A stretch of 10,296 bases of DNA from Bifidobacterium breve (lineage in GTDB: Bacteria > Actinomycetota > Actinomycetes > S36-B12): the NCBI GenBank assembly GCA_945885645.1, contig CAMCYV010000036.1, positions 1 to 10,296 on the forward strand, in the 5' to 3' direction. Below the pieces are notes generated by a model that was not told the DNA's origin, did not search any database, and was given only the letters and a program-made list of their open reading frames with translations. Numbering within the stretch: position 1 is the first letter of the stretch; every line of letters begins with the position of its first letter. The position numbers and the translations under genes are program-made. Shown here in pieces: positions 1 through 6,089 of the stretch.

Positions 1-266
1 GGGCTGGCTGAGATACCGAGGCGGGCCGACACCTGCGTGACCGCGGTACTGGATGAATTAAGCAATTTTCCGGAAATTCGCAGGGTGTCACCCGGCCGTG
101 GAGCTACCGGAGTCACCTGGTCAAGAACTACCGCAATCACTGAACCAGTTGGGTCAGCGGCGACCGGCATTGCCCCAAAGCAGGTGATCGATAGACCAGA
201 AACCAGAAAAGGGACTACCAAGAGCAGGCGGTGCCATGGGGGGATGCGCTCGCCCAAAAACACCAT
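1..266 (-). CDS. DUF6049-like exported protein, N-terminal part (runs off the left edge)
   Basis: Reading leftward from an ATG at 266, the frame stays open for 88 codons to the window edge. The first residues (MVFLGERIPPWHR) are followed by a hydrophobic stretch, about residues 14-34, ending in PVAA-D. This looks like a Sec signal peptide cleaved after residue 37. The mature start, roughly residues 43-70, contains VTPVAPRPGDTLRISGKLLN, an immunoglobulin-like or CARDB-like beta-domain opening. It is typical of the large actinobacterial DUF6049 proteins encoded beside the murJ and CCA-transferase genes (M. tuberculosis Rv3909 type). In those relatives the secreted domain is followed by a C-terminal membrane helix; that part lies outside this window. 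No Shine-Dalgarno sequence is visible. A TATCCT box six bases upstream of the ATG could drive a leaderless mRNA. The gene is divergent from pcnA. Family identity is inferred from the N-terminal pattern and context; function is unknown. Confidence 0.72.
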   Translation of the reverse strand, partial: MVFLGERIPPWHRLLLVVPFLVSGLSITCFGAMPVAADPTGSVIAVVLDQVTPVAPRPGDTLRISGKLLNSSSTAVTQVSARLGISAS

Positions 267-307
267 GTAACGAGGATAAAGGCACTGGGTGGGTAACCTT
301 GGCTGCC
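267..307. promoter_or_regulatory. Divergent intergenic region between the DUF6049-like gene and pcnA
   Basis: Only about 41 bases separate the two chosen starts. On the minus strand, TATCCT lies six bases before the ATG at 266. On the plus strand, TAACCT (294-299) lies eight bases before the GTG at 308. Both spacings would place a transcription start at or next to the start codon, as in leaderless actinobacterial mRNAs. No convincing -35 boxes or ribosome binding sites are visible, so this is a weak, position-based inference. Confidence 0.3.
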
Positions 308-1741
308 GTGTCCACTTCACTCCAGCGCCGAGCACTCGAGAGCCTCGCTCCCGTTGCCGGTTTGCTCTTTGAATTGGGCACACTTTTCCGCAATGAAGGC
401 TTTGAACTCGCATTGGTTGGCGGCCCGGTTCGAGACGCATTTCTGCGCCGCACCTCACCATTAGCGGATCTTGACTTCACTACGAGCGCACATCCAGAAG
501 ACATTAAGCGGATTCTGGGCGGTTGGGCCGAGAACACATGGGACACCGGGATTGCATTTGGCACGATCAGTGCTAGCAAAGACAACCGCCAGATTGAAAT
601 CACGACCTATCGCAGCGAGAATTACAACGCCGACTCCCGTAAGCCCGATGTTGAGTTCGGAACAGAGTTGGCCGCAGACCTTGGTCGCCGAGATTTCACG
701 GTAAACGCGATGGCATTAACACTTCCCACCTTGGAGTTTGTCGATTTATTCGACGGGCTAAACGACTTAGAAAACAAAGTCTTAACAACACCTTTCACCG
801 CAACACAGTCTTTTTCTGATGACCCACTGAGAATGATGCGGGCAGCCCGCTTCGCCTCCCAACTACAGTTCTCGATTGCACCTGACGTAGTAACTGCAAT
901 GCGGGAAATGGCGTCACGACTTGAGATTGTTTCATCTGAGCGGATTCGCGAAGAATTGATCAAGATCGTGATGTCTGACCACCCACGTATTGGATTGACC
1001 ATCATGGTGGAAACAGGACTTGCCGAATACGTGTTGCCTGAATTACCACTACTTCAATTGGAGGAAGACGAACATCACCACCACAAGGATGTGTATGAAC
1101 ACACACTTAAGGTGCTGGAGCAGGCTATAGATCTGGAAACCAGCCATGAACCAGAACTCCCAAATGACCTAATTCTTCGATTGGCGGCGTTACTGCACGA
1201 CATTGGAAAACCAAAGACCCGAAAATTTGAATCCGATGGCCGAGTCTCATTCCATCACCATGAAGTTGTCGGTGCTCGCATGACAAGAAAACGAATGAAA
1301 GTTTTGCGATTCAGCAACGAACAGATTGAGGAAGTCGCAACCCTGGTGGAATTGCATCTACGCTTCCATGGTTATGGAACCGGCGAGTGGAGTGATTCTG
1401 CAGTCCGTCGTTATGTGCGTGATGCTGGAGCGCAGCTAACCCGTCTTCACAAATTAACGAGGGCCGATTCAACGACCCGCAACAGGCGCAGAGCCGCAAC
1501 ATTGCAAGCCGCCTACGACAGTTTGGAAGCGCGCATCGCACAACTGCAAGAGCAGGAAGAACTTGATGCAATGCGACCTGATCTCGATGGCTCGCAGATC
1601 ATGGAGATCCTAGGAATCGGACCAGGTCGTGAGGTGGGTGAAGCCTATAAATTCCTGATGGAACTTAGGCTTGATCAAGGACCTCAATCACCTCAGTCTG
1701 CGACACAACAATTACTTCAATGGTGGTCCGAGCGCGGATAA
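308..1741 (+). CDS. pcnA: CCA tRNA nucleotidyltransferase (class II, HD-domain type)
   Basis: This enzyme adds or repairs the 3' CCA end of tRNAs from CTP and ATP in the cytoplasm. From the GTG at 308 it is 477 residues. The nucleotidyltransferase head shows LVGGPVRDAFL (GG at 38-39), the metal-binding DLD at 54-56, RRDFTVNAMA at 127-136, and the nucleotide-selecting DDPLRMMRAARFA at 171-183. A C-terminal HD phosphohydrolase-like domain follows, with the H-rich KDVYEHT segment near 257-266, LLHDIGKPKTR (HD at 297-298) and FHHHE near 325-329. Class II enzymes with an HD tail are the usual actinobacterial form, often annotated PcnA. An ATG at 236 is in frame, but it would make the gene overlap the 5' end of the divergent DUF6049-like gene and would add a low-complexity, non-family leader. 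TTG at 299 is another option. The 3' end overlaps the convergent membrane protein gene by 77 bases. Poly(A) polymerase activity cannot be excluded from sequence alone. Confidence 0.93.
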   Translation: MSTSLQRRALESLAPVAGLLFELGTLFRNEGFELALVGGPVRDAFLRRTSPLADLDFTTSAHPEDIKRILGGWAENTWDTGIAFGTISASKDNRQIEITTYRSENYNADSRKPDVEFGTELAADLGRRDFTVNAMALTLPTLEFVDLFDGLNDLENKVLTTPFTATQSFSDDPLRMMRAARFASQLQFSIAPDVVTAMREMASRLEIVSSERIREELIKIVMSDHPRIGLTIMVETGLAEYVLPELPLLQLEEDEHHHHKDVYEHTLKVLEQAIDLETSHEPELPNDLILRLAALLHDIGKPKTRKFESDGRVSFHHHEVVGARMTRKRMKVLRFSNEQIEEVATLVELHLRFHGYGTGEWSDSAVRRYVRDAGAQLTRLHKLTRADSTTRNRRRAATLQAAYDSLEARIAQLQEQEELDAMRPDLDGSQIMEILGIGPGREVGEAYKFLMELRLDQGPQSPQSATQQLLQWWSERG

Positions 1742-2933
1742 GAATTTCCAATCCGGTCCAAATTCCAGCCATGAGAAGTGTGAGCATTACGCCGCTAATA
1801 CTGCCTAGGTAAGTTCCACTCAGCAGGAACAGTAGCCAAATACAAATTACTGCCCAACGAATTATTGGTGCATATGGTTCCAATTTCACACCAGTGTCTA
1901 AGCCGGTTCGATCAGCGATCTCATTGAGCCCCCGAGTGAAGTGAGCACGTACGCGCTGCGCTGAGTTGGTGCTACCAGCTAGCCAACCACCAATAATTAT
2001 CATGACCCCAAGTACTGCCAATGATTGCAGTCCGGAGATAAGGTAGGCCAGGAATGTCTGATAAACAACAACGGCCGCGCTCTCAAAAATGGTACCGGCG
2101 AATTGATTGTTAACGGCTCCTTCACCAAAAACAGTTGCGGCGTAGAGCGCGAGGGATGAAGCTATAACAACGACACCGACAGCCACGGTTGTTCGGGCCC
2201 TACGTCGTGCTAACAAGATTGACAGAATAAACATGGCAGCTATTAAGACCATGATCCAACCGAGAATTGGTGCGGAGAAGGCGTAAAAAGTACGCGCTTG
2301 GCTCAGAGCTGGAACACTCATCAAAACAAATTGCTTATCCGTTTTTGGGATGCTGACATTGGCGGCGAAGGAAATGCCGTTTTCAACTAATTTTTCTTGG
2401 GCGAGTGTGATCACTGAGTCAAGGTTGAGAACTACATCGTCGCCCTGCAGCTCTATGGGTCCACTGGGTTCATCTTGTAGAAGTGCAATGAATCCTTTTT
2501 GGGCTGCTCTATTGAGTGTTAACCAAGCTGTAGTAAAAGCGTCCGAGGTTACGAATGTGTCCACCGCTTGGCCAATCAAACCATTGATGCCCGTGGAAAT
2601 GGGGCCTGCTAGACGGTCGGTTATCGCATTGTTCGGCAAAATTCCACCAAGGAAGTCACTTACTATGGACTCGGTATCTACCTGTGTCACGATCGAGTCG
2701 GTGACGACTTTAGCGAACGCAGCTTGCACCTCAGGGCTCGCGCCAATTGGACCCACAGTCTCGATATACCGCTCCGTGTCGATGATTGTGGAGTGAGCCC
2801 AGTGTCCAGCAACAGATAAAGGCGTCAAGATGGTTGCTAGGACGAAAACGATGATCGAGAAAATGGTCCGGGGACGGATCCGATCACGAGTGACGGGACT
2901 GCGCTGATACTGCTCTGTGGCTCCAATAGACAT
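1665..2933 (-). CDS. Polytopic membrane protein of unknown function with an extracytoplasmic domain
   Basis: The protein has 422 residues and an ATG start at 2933. One membrane helix (about 22-44) is followed by a soluble region of roughly 175 residues that begins with DTERYIETVGPIGASPEVQAA. Five further predicted helices lie at about 221-241, 248-268, 296-318, 355-375 and 377-399, and a basic and acidic cytoplasmic tail ends the protein. The pattern resembles a common but uncharacterised actinobacterial family in which D-T-x-x-Y-(V/I)-x-T-V-x-P-(L/I) follows the first helix. I know of no assigned role. The soluble region should lie outside the membrane and is rich in V, I, T and D without cysteines, which suggests a sensor-like or scaffold-like module; this is inference. 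The last 25 codons are antiparallel to the end of pcnA. Upstream, 98 bases separate it from the MFS stop and contain a candidate promoter, so it may be transcribed separately from the ino1 operon. Confidence 0.85.
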   Translation of the reverse strand: MSIGATEQYQRSPVTRDRIRPRTIFSIIVFVLATILTPLSVAGHWAHSTIIDTERYIETVGPIGASPEVQAAFAKVVTDSIVTQVDTESIVSDFLGGILPNNAITDRLAGPISTGINGLIGQAVDTFVTSDAFTTAWLTLNRAAQKGFIALLQDEPSGPIELQGDDVVLNLDSVITLAQEKLVENGISFAANVSIPKTDKQFVLMSVPALSQARTFYAFSAPILGWIMVLIAAMFILSILLARRRARTTVAVGVVVIASSLALYAATVFGEGAVNNQFAGTIFESAAVVVYQTFLAYLISGLQSLAVLGVMIIIGGWLAGSTNSAQRVRAHFTRGLNEIADRTGLDTGVKLEPYAPIIRWAVICIWLLFLLSGTYLGSISGVMLTLLMAGIWTGLEILIRARTTIEVIVVSQTEVIEVLDQA

Positions 2934-2943
2934 AGCCCAACCC

Positions 2944-2972
2944 TACTCAATGAACTTTTGTCTCAGTGTCAA
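2944..2972 (-). promoter_or_regulatory. Candidate promoter for the 422-residue membrane protein
   Basis: On the minus strand a perfect -35 hexamer, TTGACA (2967-2972), lies 17 bases from TGAGTA (2944-2949), which is a poor -10 match. The membrane-protein ATG at 2933 follows 10 bases later. The AGTAGGG stretch between them may double as a weak ribosome binding site. The perfect -35 in a short gap is suggestive, but the weak -10 keeps confidence low. Confidence 0.35.
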
Positions 2973-3007
2973 TACCGTGAACATGCTGAAAATAGCGAGG
3001 CTTCTCG

Positions 3008-3026
3008 CGTTAGTTTCCCGTTAGTT
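3008..3026. repeat. Short direct repeat in the gap between the MFS and membrane-protein genes
   Basis: CGTTAGTT occurs at 3008-3015 and again at 3019-3026, an 11-base period close to one helical turn. It sits upstream of the candidate minus-strand promoter of the membrane-protein gene and just past the MFS stop codon. Same-face spacing is typical of some activator sites, but two 8-mers alone do not establish a binding site. Confidence 0.4.
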
Positions 3027-3031
3027 GTCGG

Positions 3032-4318
3032 TTACACCGGGTTTTTACTGCCCGCCCGCCAATACCAAAGAGCGGCTATGGCCAGGCCGATACCAACACC
3101 GGCGTACAGCGTTGGCGCGACTCCTGAAACGGGGGCTAGTAGTGCCACCAAGATGATTCCGGAAACGAGGGCGACATTCACGCTCATGTCAAAAAGGGAG
3201 AAGATGCGACCCAGGCTTTCATCAGGAATTTCGCGTTGAATGACCGTGTCCGAACACACCTTGACCGCCTGGCCCGCAAATCCCAGACTAAACCCAGCAA
3301 CGATTAGCAACGGGAAGTTCTGAAGTGTGGCAGCAAAAGCAAAGACCACCATTCCAGCCGATGCTTGGGCGACGGTTAAGGAGGACCAGCGAGGGATCCC
3401 AATTTGGCGGGTCATCCAAGGGGTCACAATTGCTGCGAGGAGAGCTGCCGTAGCGGCAGAACCCGAAAGGATCGCGAAGTCGGCAAGCGCCGCATTGGCA
3501 TTGGAACTTTGGTGGAAAGTGTTTCGAAGTAGAAGTAGTGCACCAGCCGTGACAACACCGAATGAAATTCGATTTACAGCGACGAGTGCGAGCGCCCTAG
3601 CTGCGACTCCGTGTGCACCTAATGTGCGAACACCGGAAACCAGTTCAACCGTTACACCGCGAAGTGAATCAACCATCGAGTGTTTGATTTGGTGTGTTGG
3701 GCCTAGTGCGTGAACCGCAATTGTTCTCGCAATAAATGCAGCTGAGGTAAAAGTACCTATTGCAAACATGAGTAGTGCCACACTGCCGGTGTCACCACCA
3801 CCAAACACCTGCCGAATTCCTAAACCAGTGGTTGCGCCAATAACGAAGGCAATGGTTCCGGAGGTTGGTGTTAGTGCATTTGCATAGATGAGCTCTTTGC
3901 CTTTAACAACATGGGGCAAGGACGCCGAGAGTCCTGCCAAGATGAATCGACCAACACCGAGCACGGCGAGGACGGAAATTCCTAGGACCACGGATTCATT
4001 TCCGGCGAGCACGGCAGCAATTACAGGGATTGTAAGTAGTGCTTTGAGCAAGTTTGCGCGAACCAAAATATTGCGTCGTAACCAGCGGTCAAGGAAGACA
4101 CCGGCAAATGGTCCAATGAGGGAATAAGGAAATAGCAAAATACCAAATGCCACCGCTATTGCGGTGGCATTTGGTTCACGTTCTGGTGAGAAAAGAACAA
4201 ATGAGGCGAGTGCGGCCTGAAAAAAACCGTCTCCGAATTGGCCAACTAAACGAGTGCTGTATAGAGCCCTGAAATCACGACGGCGAAGCAGGGACCGAAC
4301 AACCGGTAGCCGCTGCAC
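3032..4318 (-). CDS. Major facilitator superfamily transporter
   Basis: This is a 428-residue integral membrane permease with about 12 hydrophobic segments, the usual MFS length. It shows a motif A-like loop after the second helix, GPFAGVFLDRWLRR (residues 69-82), with the conserved G, D and basic residues. The N-terminus, VVRSLLRRRDFRALYSTRLVGQFGDGFF, is typical of the EntS/MefA-like drug or siderophore exporter branch (MFS_3-like). Substrate is unknown. I chose the GTG at 4318: the open frame extends to 4540, but that portion lies within ino1 coding DNA and is not MFS-like. This start leaves 29 bases after the ino1 stop, so the gene is most likely the third in the padR-ino1-MFS transcript. 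An MFS gene next to ino1 also occurs, as I recall, in other Actinobacteria, but a direct role with inositol is not shown. A perfect 15-bp hairpin lies in codons about 48-59. Confidence 0.88.
   Translation of the reverse strand: MQRLPVVRSLLRRRDFRALYSTRLVGQFGDGFFQAALASFVLFSPEREPNATAIAVAFGILLFPYSLIGPFAGVFLDRWLRRNILVRANLLKALLTIPVIAAVLAGNESVVLGISVLAVLGVGRFILAGLSASLPHVVKGKELIYANALTPTSGTIAFVIGATTGLGIRQVFGGGDTGSVALLMFAIGTFTSAAFIARTIAVHALGPTHQIKHSMVDSLRGVTVELVSGVRTLGAHGVAARALALVAVNRISFGVVTAGALLLLRNTFHQSSNANAALADFAILSGSAATAALLAAIVTPWMTRQIGIPRWSSLTVAQASAGMVVFAFAATLQNFPLLIVAGFSLGFAGQAVKVCSDTVIQREIPDESLGRIFSLFDMSVNVALVSGIILVALLAPVSGVAPTLYAGVGIGLAIAALWYWRAGSKNPV
4142..4175. repeat. Perfect inverted repeat inside the MFS coding sequence (15-bp arms, 4-base loop)
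   Basis: ACCAAATGCCACCGC (4142-4156) and GCGGTGGCATTTGGT (4161-4175) are exact reverse complements separated by TATT. On the coding (minus) strand the hairpin would begin about 143 bases after the MFS start codon and covers the codons for P-N-A-T-A-I-A-V-A-F-G, at the entry to the second membrane helix. The frame is intact and the encoded peptide looks normal for the family. There is no U tract, so it is not a standard intrinsic terminator. Confidence 0.95.
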
Positions 4319-4347
4319 AAGAACAGAGGCTACCGGCTGTCTAAGGT

Positions 4348-5442
4348 CTACCGATCGATGGTGCCAGCGATAAAGTCTTCGACGGCCTGCTTTGCCTCGG
4401 AGTCGTTGTACTGCACCGGAGGTGATTTCATGAAGTAGCTGGAAGCCGAAAGAATCGGTCCGCCAATTTTGCGATCCATGGCAATCTTTGCTGCGCGGAC
4501 TGCATCGATGATTACACCGGCACTGTTGGGTGAATCCCACACTTCGAGTTTGTACTCGAGGTTGAGGGGAACGTCACCGAATGCGCGGCCTTCAAGGCGA
4601 ACAAAGGCCCACTTGCGGTCATCGAGCCAGGCAATGTAATCTGATGGACCAATGTGAACGTTCTTCTCGCCTAAGTCATGTGAGAGTTGAGAAGTAACCG
4701 ACTGCGTTTTCGAAATCTTCTTCGATTCGAGGCGATCGCGTTCGAGCATGTTCTTGAAGTCCATGTTTCCACCAACATTGAGTTGGTAGGTGCGGTCAAC
4801 AATTACGCCGCGGTCTTCGAACAACTTGGCCAATACTCGGTGGGTGATTGTTGCACCAACCTGGCTCTTAATATCGTCACCGACAATTGGTAAACCGGCG
4901 TCTTCGAACTTCTTTGCCCATTCGGGTGTTCCAGCAATGAAGACAGGGAGTGCATTAACGAAGCCACAACCTGCATCGATTGCACACTGTGCATAAAACT
5001 TGGCGGCAGCCTCTGAACCAACGGGCAGGTAGCACACAACAACGTCAACCTTGGCGTCTTTCAAAGCTTGAACAACGTCAACCTCGGGGGCGTCAGACTC
5101 GGTGATTGTCTCGCGGTAATACTTGCCGAGACCGTCGAGTGTGTGGCCACGTGAGACCTTCACCCCGGTGCTGGGAACGTCACACAATTTGATTGTGTTG
5201 TTTTCCGATGCACCGATTGCGTCAGCGAGGTCCAGTCCAACTTTTTTGGAGTCAACATCAAATGCAACTACAAATTTGACATCATTAACGTGGTAAGGCC
5301 CAAATTGAACGTGCATGAGTCCGGGGACAAACTCACCTGGCTTGGCGTTTTTGTAGTACTCCACCCCTTGAACGAGGGATGCAGCACAGTTACCAACACC
5401 AACAATTGCTACGCGAATTTCTCCGCCGGGTTGTGCACTCAT
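4348..5442 (-). CDS. ino1: Inositol-3-phosphate synthase
   Basis: This cytoplasmic NAD-dependent enzyme turns glucose 6-phosphate into 1D-myo-inositol 3-phosphate, the entry step to phosphatidylinositol and, in many Actinobacteria, mycothiol. The 364-residue length matches the short prokaryotic class (M. tuberculosis Ino1, Rv0046c) rather than the longer eukaryotic one. Visible features are the Rossmann loop VAIVGVGNCAAS (residues 11-22, G15-x-G17), VVCYLPVGSE near 135-144, the signature LNVGGNMDFKNM (221-232), the lysine-rich ERDRLESKKISKT (234-246), SDYIAWLDD (267-275) and LEYKLEVWDSPNSAG (295-309). The last four carry the conserved Lys and Asp positions of the active site. The ATG at 5442 is preceded by a good ribosome binding site, AGGAAAGG, lying inside the last codons of padR. 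Only three bases separate the padR stop from this start, so the two are translationally close and co-transcribed. Confidence 0.97.
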   Translation of the reverse strand: MSAQPGGEIRVAIVGVGNCAASLVQGVEYYKNAKPGEFVPGLMHVQFGPYHVNDVKFVVAFDVDSKKVGLDLADAIGASENNTIKLCDVPSTGVKVSRGHTLDGLGKYYRETITESDAPEVDVVQALKDAKVDVVVCYLPVGSEAAAKFYAQCAIDAGCGFVNALPVFIAGTPEWAKKFEDAGLPIVGDDIKSQVGATITHRVLAKLFEDRGVIVDRTYQLNVGGNMDFKNMLERDRLESKKISKTQSVTSQLSHDLGEKNVHIGPSDYIAWLDDRKWAFVRLEGRAFGDVPLNLEYKLEVWDSPNSAGVIIDAVRAAKIAMDRKIGGPILSASSYFMKSPPVQYNDSEAKQAVEDFIAGTIDR

Positions 5443-5445
5443 TTC

Positions 5446-6015
5446 TTACCTTTCCTGGGTTACTTTCTCTTGATCAATTAATTCTGTAAGCCAGCGCACC
5501 TCGCGCTCGGCCCCTTCCAGTCCGTGCTGTTGAAGTTGAAGTGTGTAGGCATCGAGACGCTCTTTACCGCGGATGAGAGATTCACGGAGTGCCTCAACCC
5601 GCTCTTCAAGTCGCGAGCGGCGGCCTTCCAATATGCGAAGGCGGGTACGTTCTTCGGTTGCTGAAAAAAACGCCAGGTGGGCGGCAAAACCTTCGTCCTC
5701 CCAGGCTTCAGGACCGGGCTTATTGGCCCACTCACCAAAAATTTCTTTACCCTCAGCCGTGATTGCATAAACAATGCGGGCCCGACGACCGGATAGTGCG
5801 GGTGCGGTGCTTTCCGTGGCTGGGGTGAGTGACTTTTCCTCAATCAATCCGGTGGCATACATCCGTTTGAGAGCTGGATACAAAGAGCCATAGGACAGTG
5901 CTCGAAATGGACCGAGAACCGTGGTGAGTTGTTTCCGCAGCTCATAGCCATGCTGTGGGCCTTCACCGAGCACGCCCAGGATTGCGAAACTCAAGACATC
6001 GCGGCGGCTACTCAT
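5446..6015 (-). CDS. PadR-family transcriptional regulator
   Basis: This is a 189-residue DNA-binding protein. The N-terminal winged helix (about 1-95) shows LSFAILGVLGEGPQHGYEL, SYGSLYPALKRMYATGLIE (recognition region) and RARIVYAITAEGKEIF (wing), all classic PadR. The C-terminal half (about 110-185) is charged and helical (RLEERVEALRESLIRGKERLDAY...), the coiled-coil dimerisation part of the Vir_act_alpha_C type. M. tuberculosis has a PadR protein (Rv0047c) in the same position next to ino1. I chose the ATG at 6015. An in-frame TTG at 6024 overlaps the -10 box of its own promoter and cannot be in the transcript. No Shine-Dalgarno sequence precedes the ATG, consistent with a leaderless mRNA. 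A palindromic operator lies within the promoter, so autorepression is likely; ino1 three bases downstream would be controlled with it. The effector ligand is unknown. Confidence 0.93.
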   Translation of the reverse strand: MSSRRDVLSFAILGVLGEGPQHGYELRKQLTTVLGPFRALSYGSLYPALKRMYATGLIEEKSLTPATESTAPALSGRRARIVYAITAEGKEIFGEWANKPGPEAWEDEGFAAHLAFFSATEERTRLRILEGRRSRLEERVEALRESLIRGKERLDAYTLQLQQHGLEGAEREVRWLTELIDQEKVTQER

Positions 6016-6022
6016 GTGGATC

Positions 6023-6052
6023 AATATATCGTTTCGATATATCTAATGTCAA
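6023..6052 (-). promoter_or_regulatory. padR-ino1 promoter, leaderless
   Basis: On the minus strand a perfect -35, TTGACA (6047-6052), is followed after 18 bases by TATATT (6023-6028), a 5-of-6 match to the -10 consensus. Seven bases separate the -10 box from the padR ATG, so the expected transcription start is the A of the ATG itself. The hexamers and distances are read directly; the start point is inferred. Confidence 0.8.
6024..6042. promoter_or_regulatory. Candidate PadR operator (inverted repeat ATATATCG-TTT-CGATATAT)
   Basis: The arms 6024-6031 and 6035-6042 are perfect reverse complements around a TTT centre. The 19-bp site covers the -10 box and most of the spacer of the padR promoter, so a bound dimer would block RNA polymerase. 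Size and symmetry fit winged-helix dimers of the PadR family. Assignment to this particular PadR rests on adjacency and is inference. Confidence 0.75.
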
Positions 6053-6077
6053 CTTACCCCATAATTGAATTCGGGTC

Positions 6078-6083
6078 TAAACT
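6078..6083 (+). promoter_or_regulatory. Candidate -10 box of the DUF5318-ponA-GT87 operon
   Basis: TAAACT (6078-6083) stands six bases before the ATG at 6090, which has no ribosome binding site; a leaderless start is therefore plausible here too. The best -35 at 17-18 bases upstream is poor (TTACCC). The padR operator ends about 36 bases upstream of this box, close enough for a bound regulator to influence it. Confidence 0.35.
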
Positions 6084-6089
6084 TAATTT

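Noticed and set aside
236..307. Upstream ATG start for pcnA at 236
   Set aside because: It would run across the 5' end of the divergent DUF6049-like gene and adds 24 residues (GGCARPKTP...) unlike any CCA-transferase leader. GTG at 308 gives a family-like N-terminus.
154..603. Minus-strand 149-residue open frame antisense to pcnA
   Set aside because: Its translation is Ser/Arg/Pro-rich with no recognisable motif, and it is opposite a well-supported enzyme gene. The real minus-strand gene at the left edge is in a different frame (1-266).
2350..3713. Plus-strand open frames of 90-150 codons antisense to the membrane protein and MFS genes
   Set aside because: They are low-complexity shadows (Ala/Ser/Thr/Arg-rich), without ribosome binding sites or homology-like features.
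4319..4540. N-terminal extension of the MFS frame to 4540
   Set aside because: This part lies inside the ino1 coding sequence in another frame, and its translation is Arg/Cys/His-rich rather than membrane-like.
6016..6024. TTG start of PadR at 6024
   Set aside because: The TTG overlaps the -10 box of the padR promoter, so it cannot be part of the mRNA. The ATG at 6015 suits the family N-terminus.
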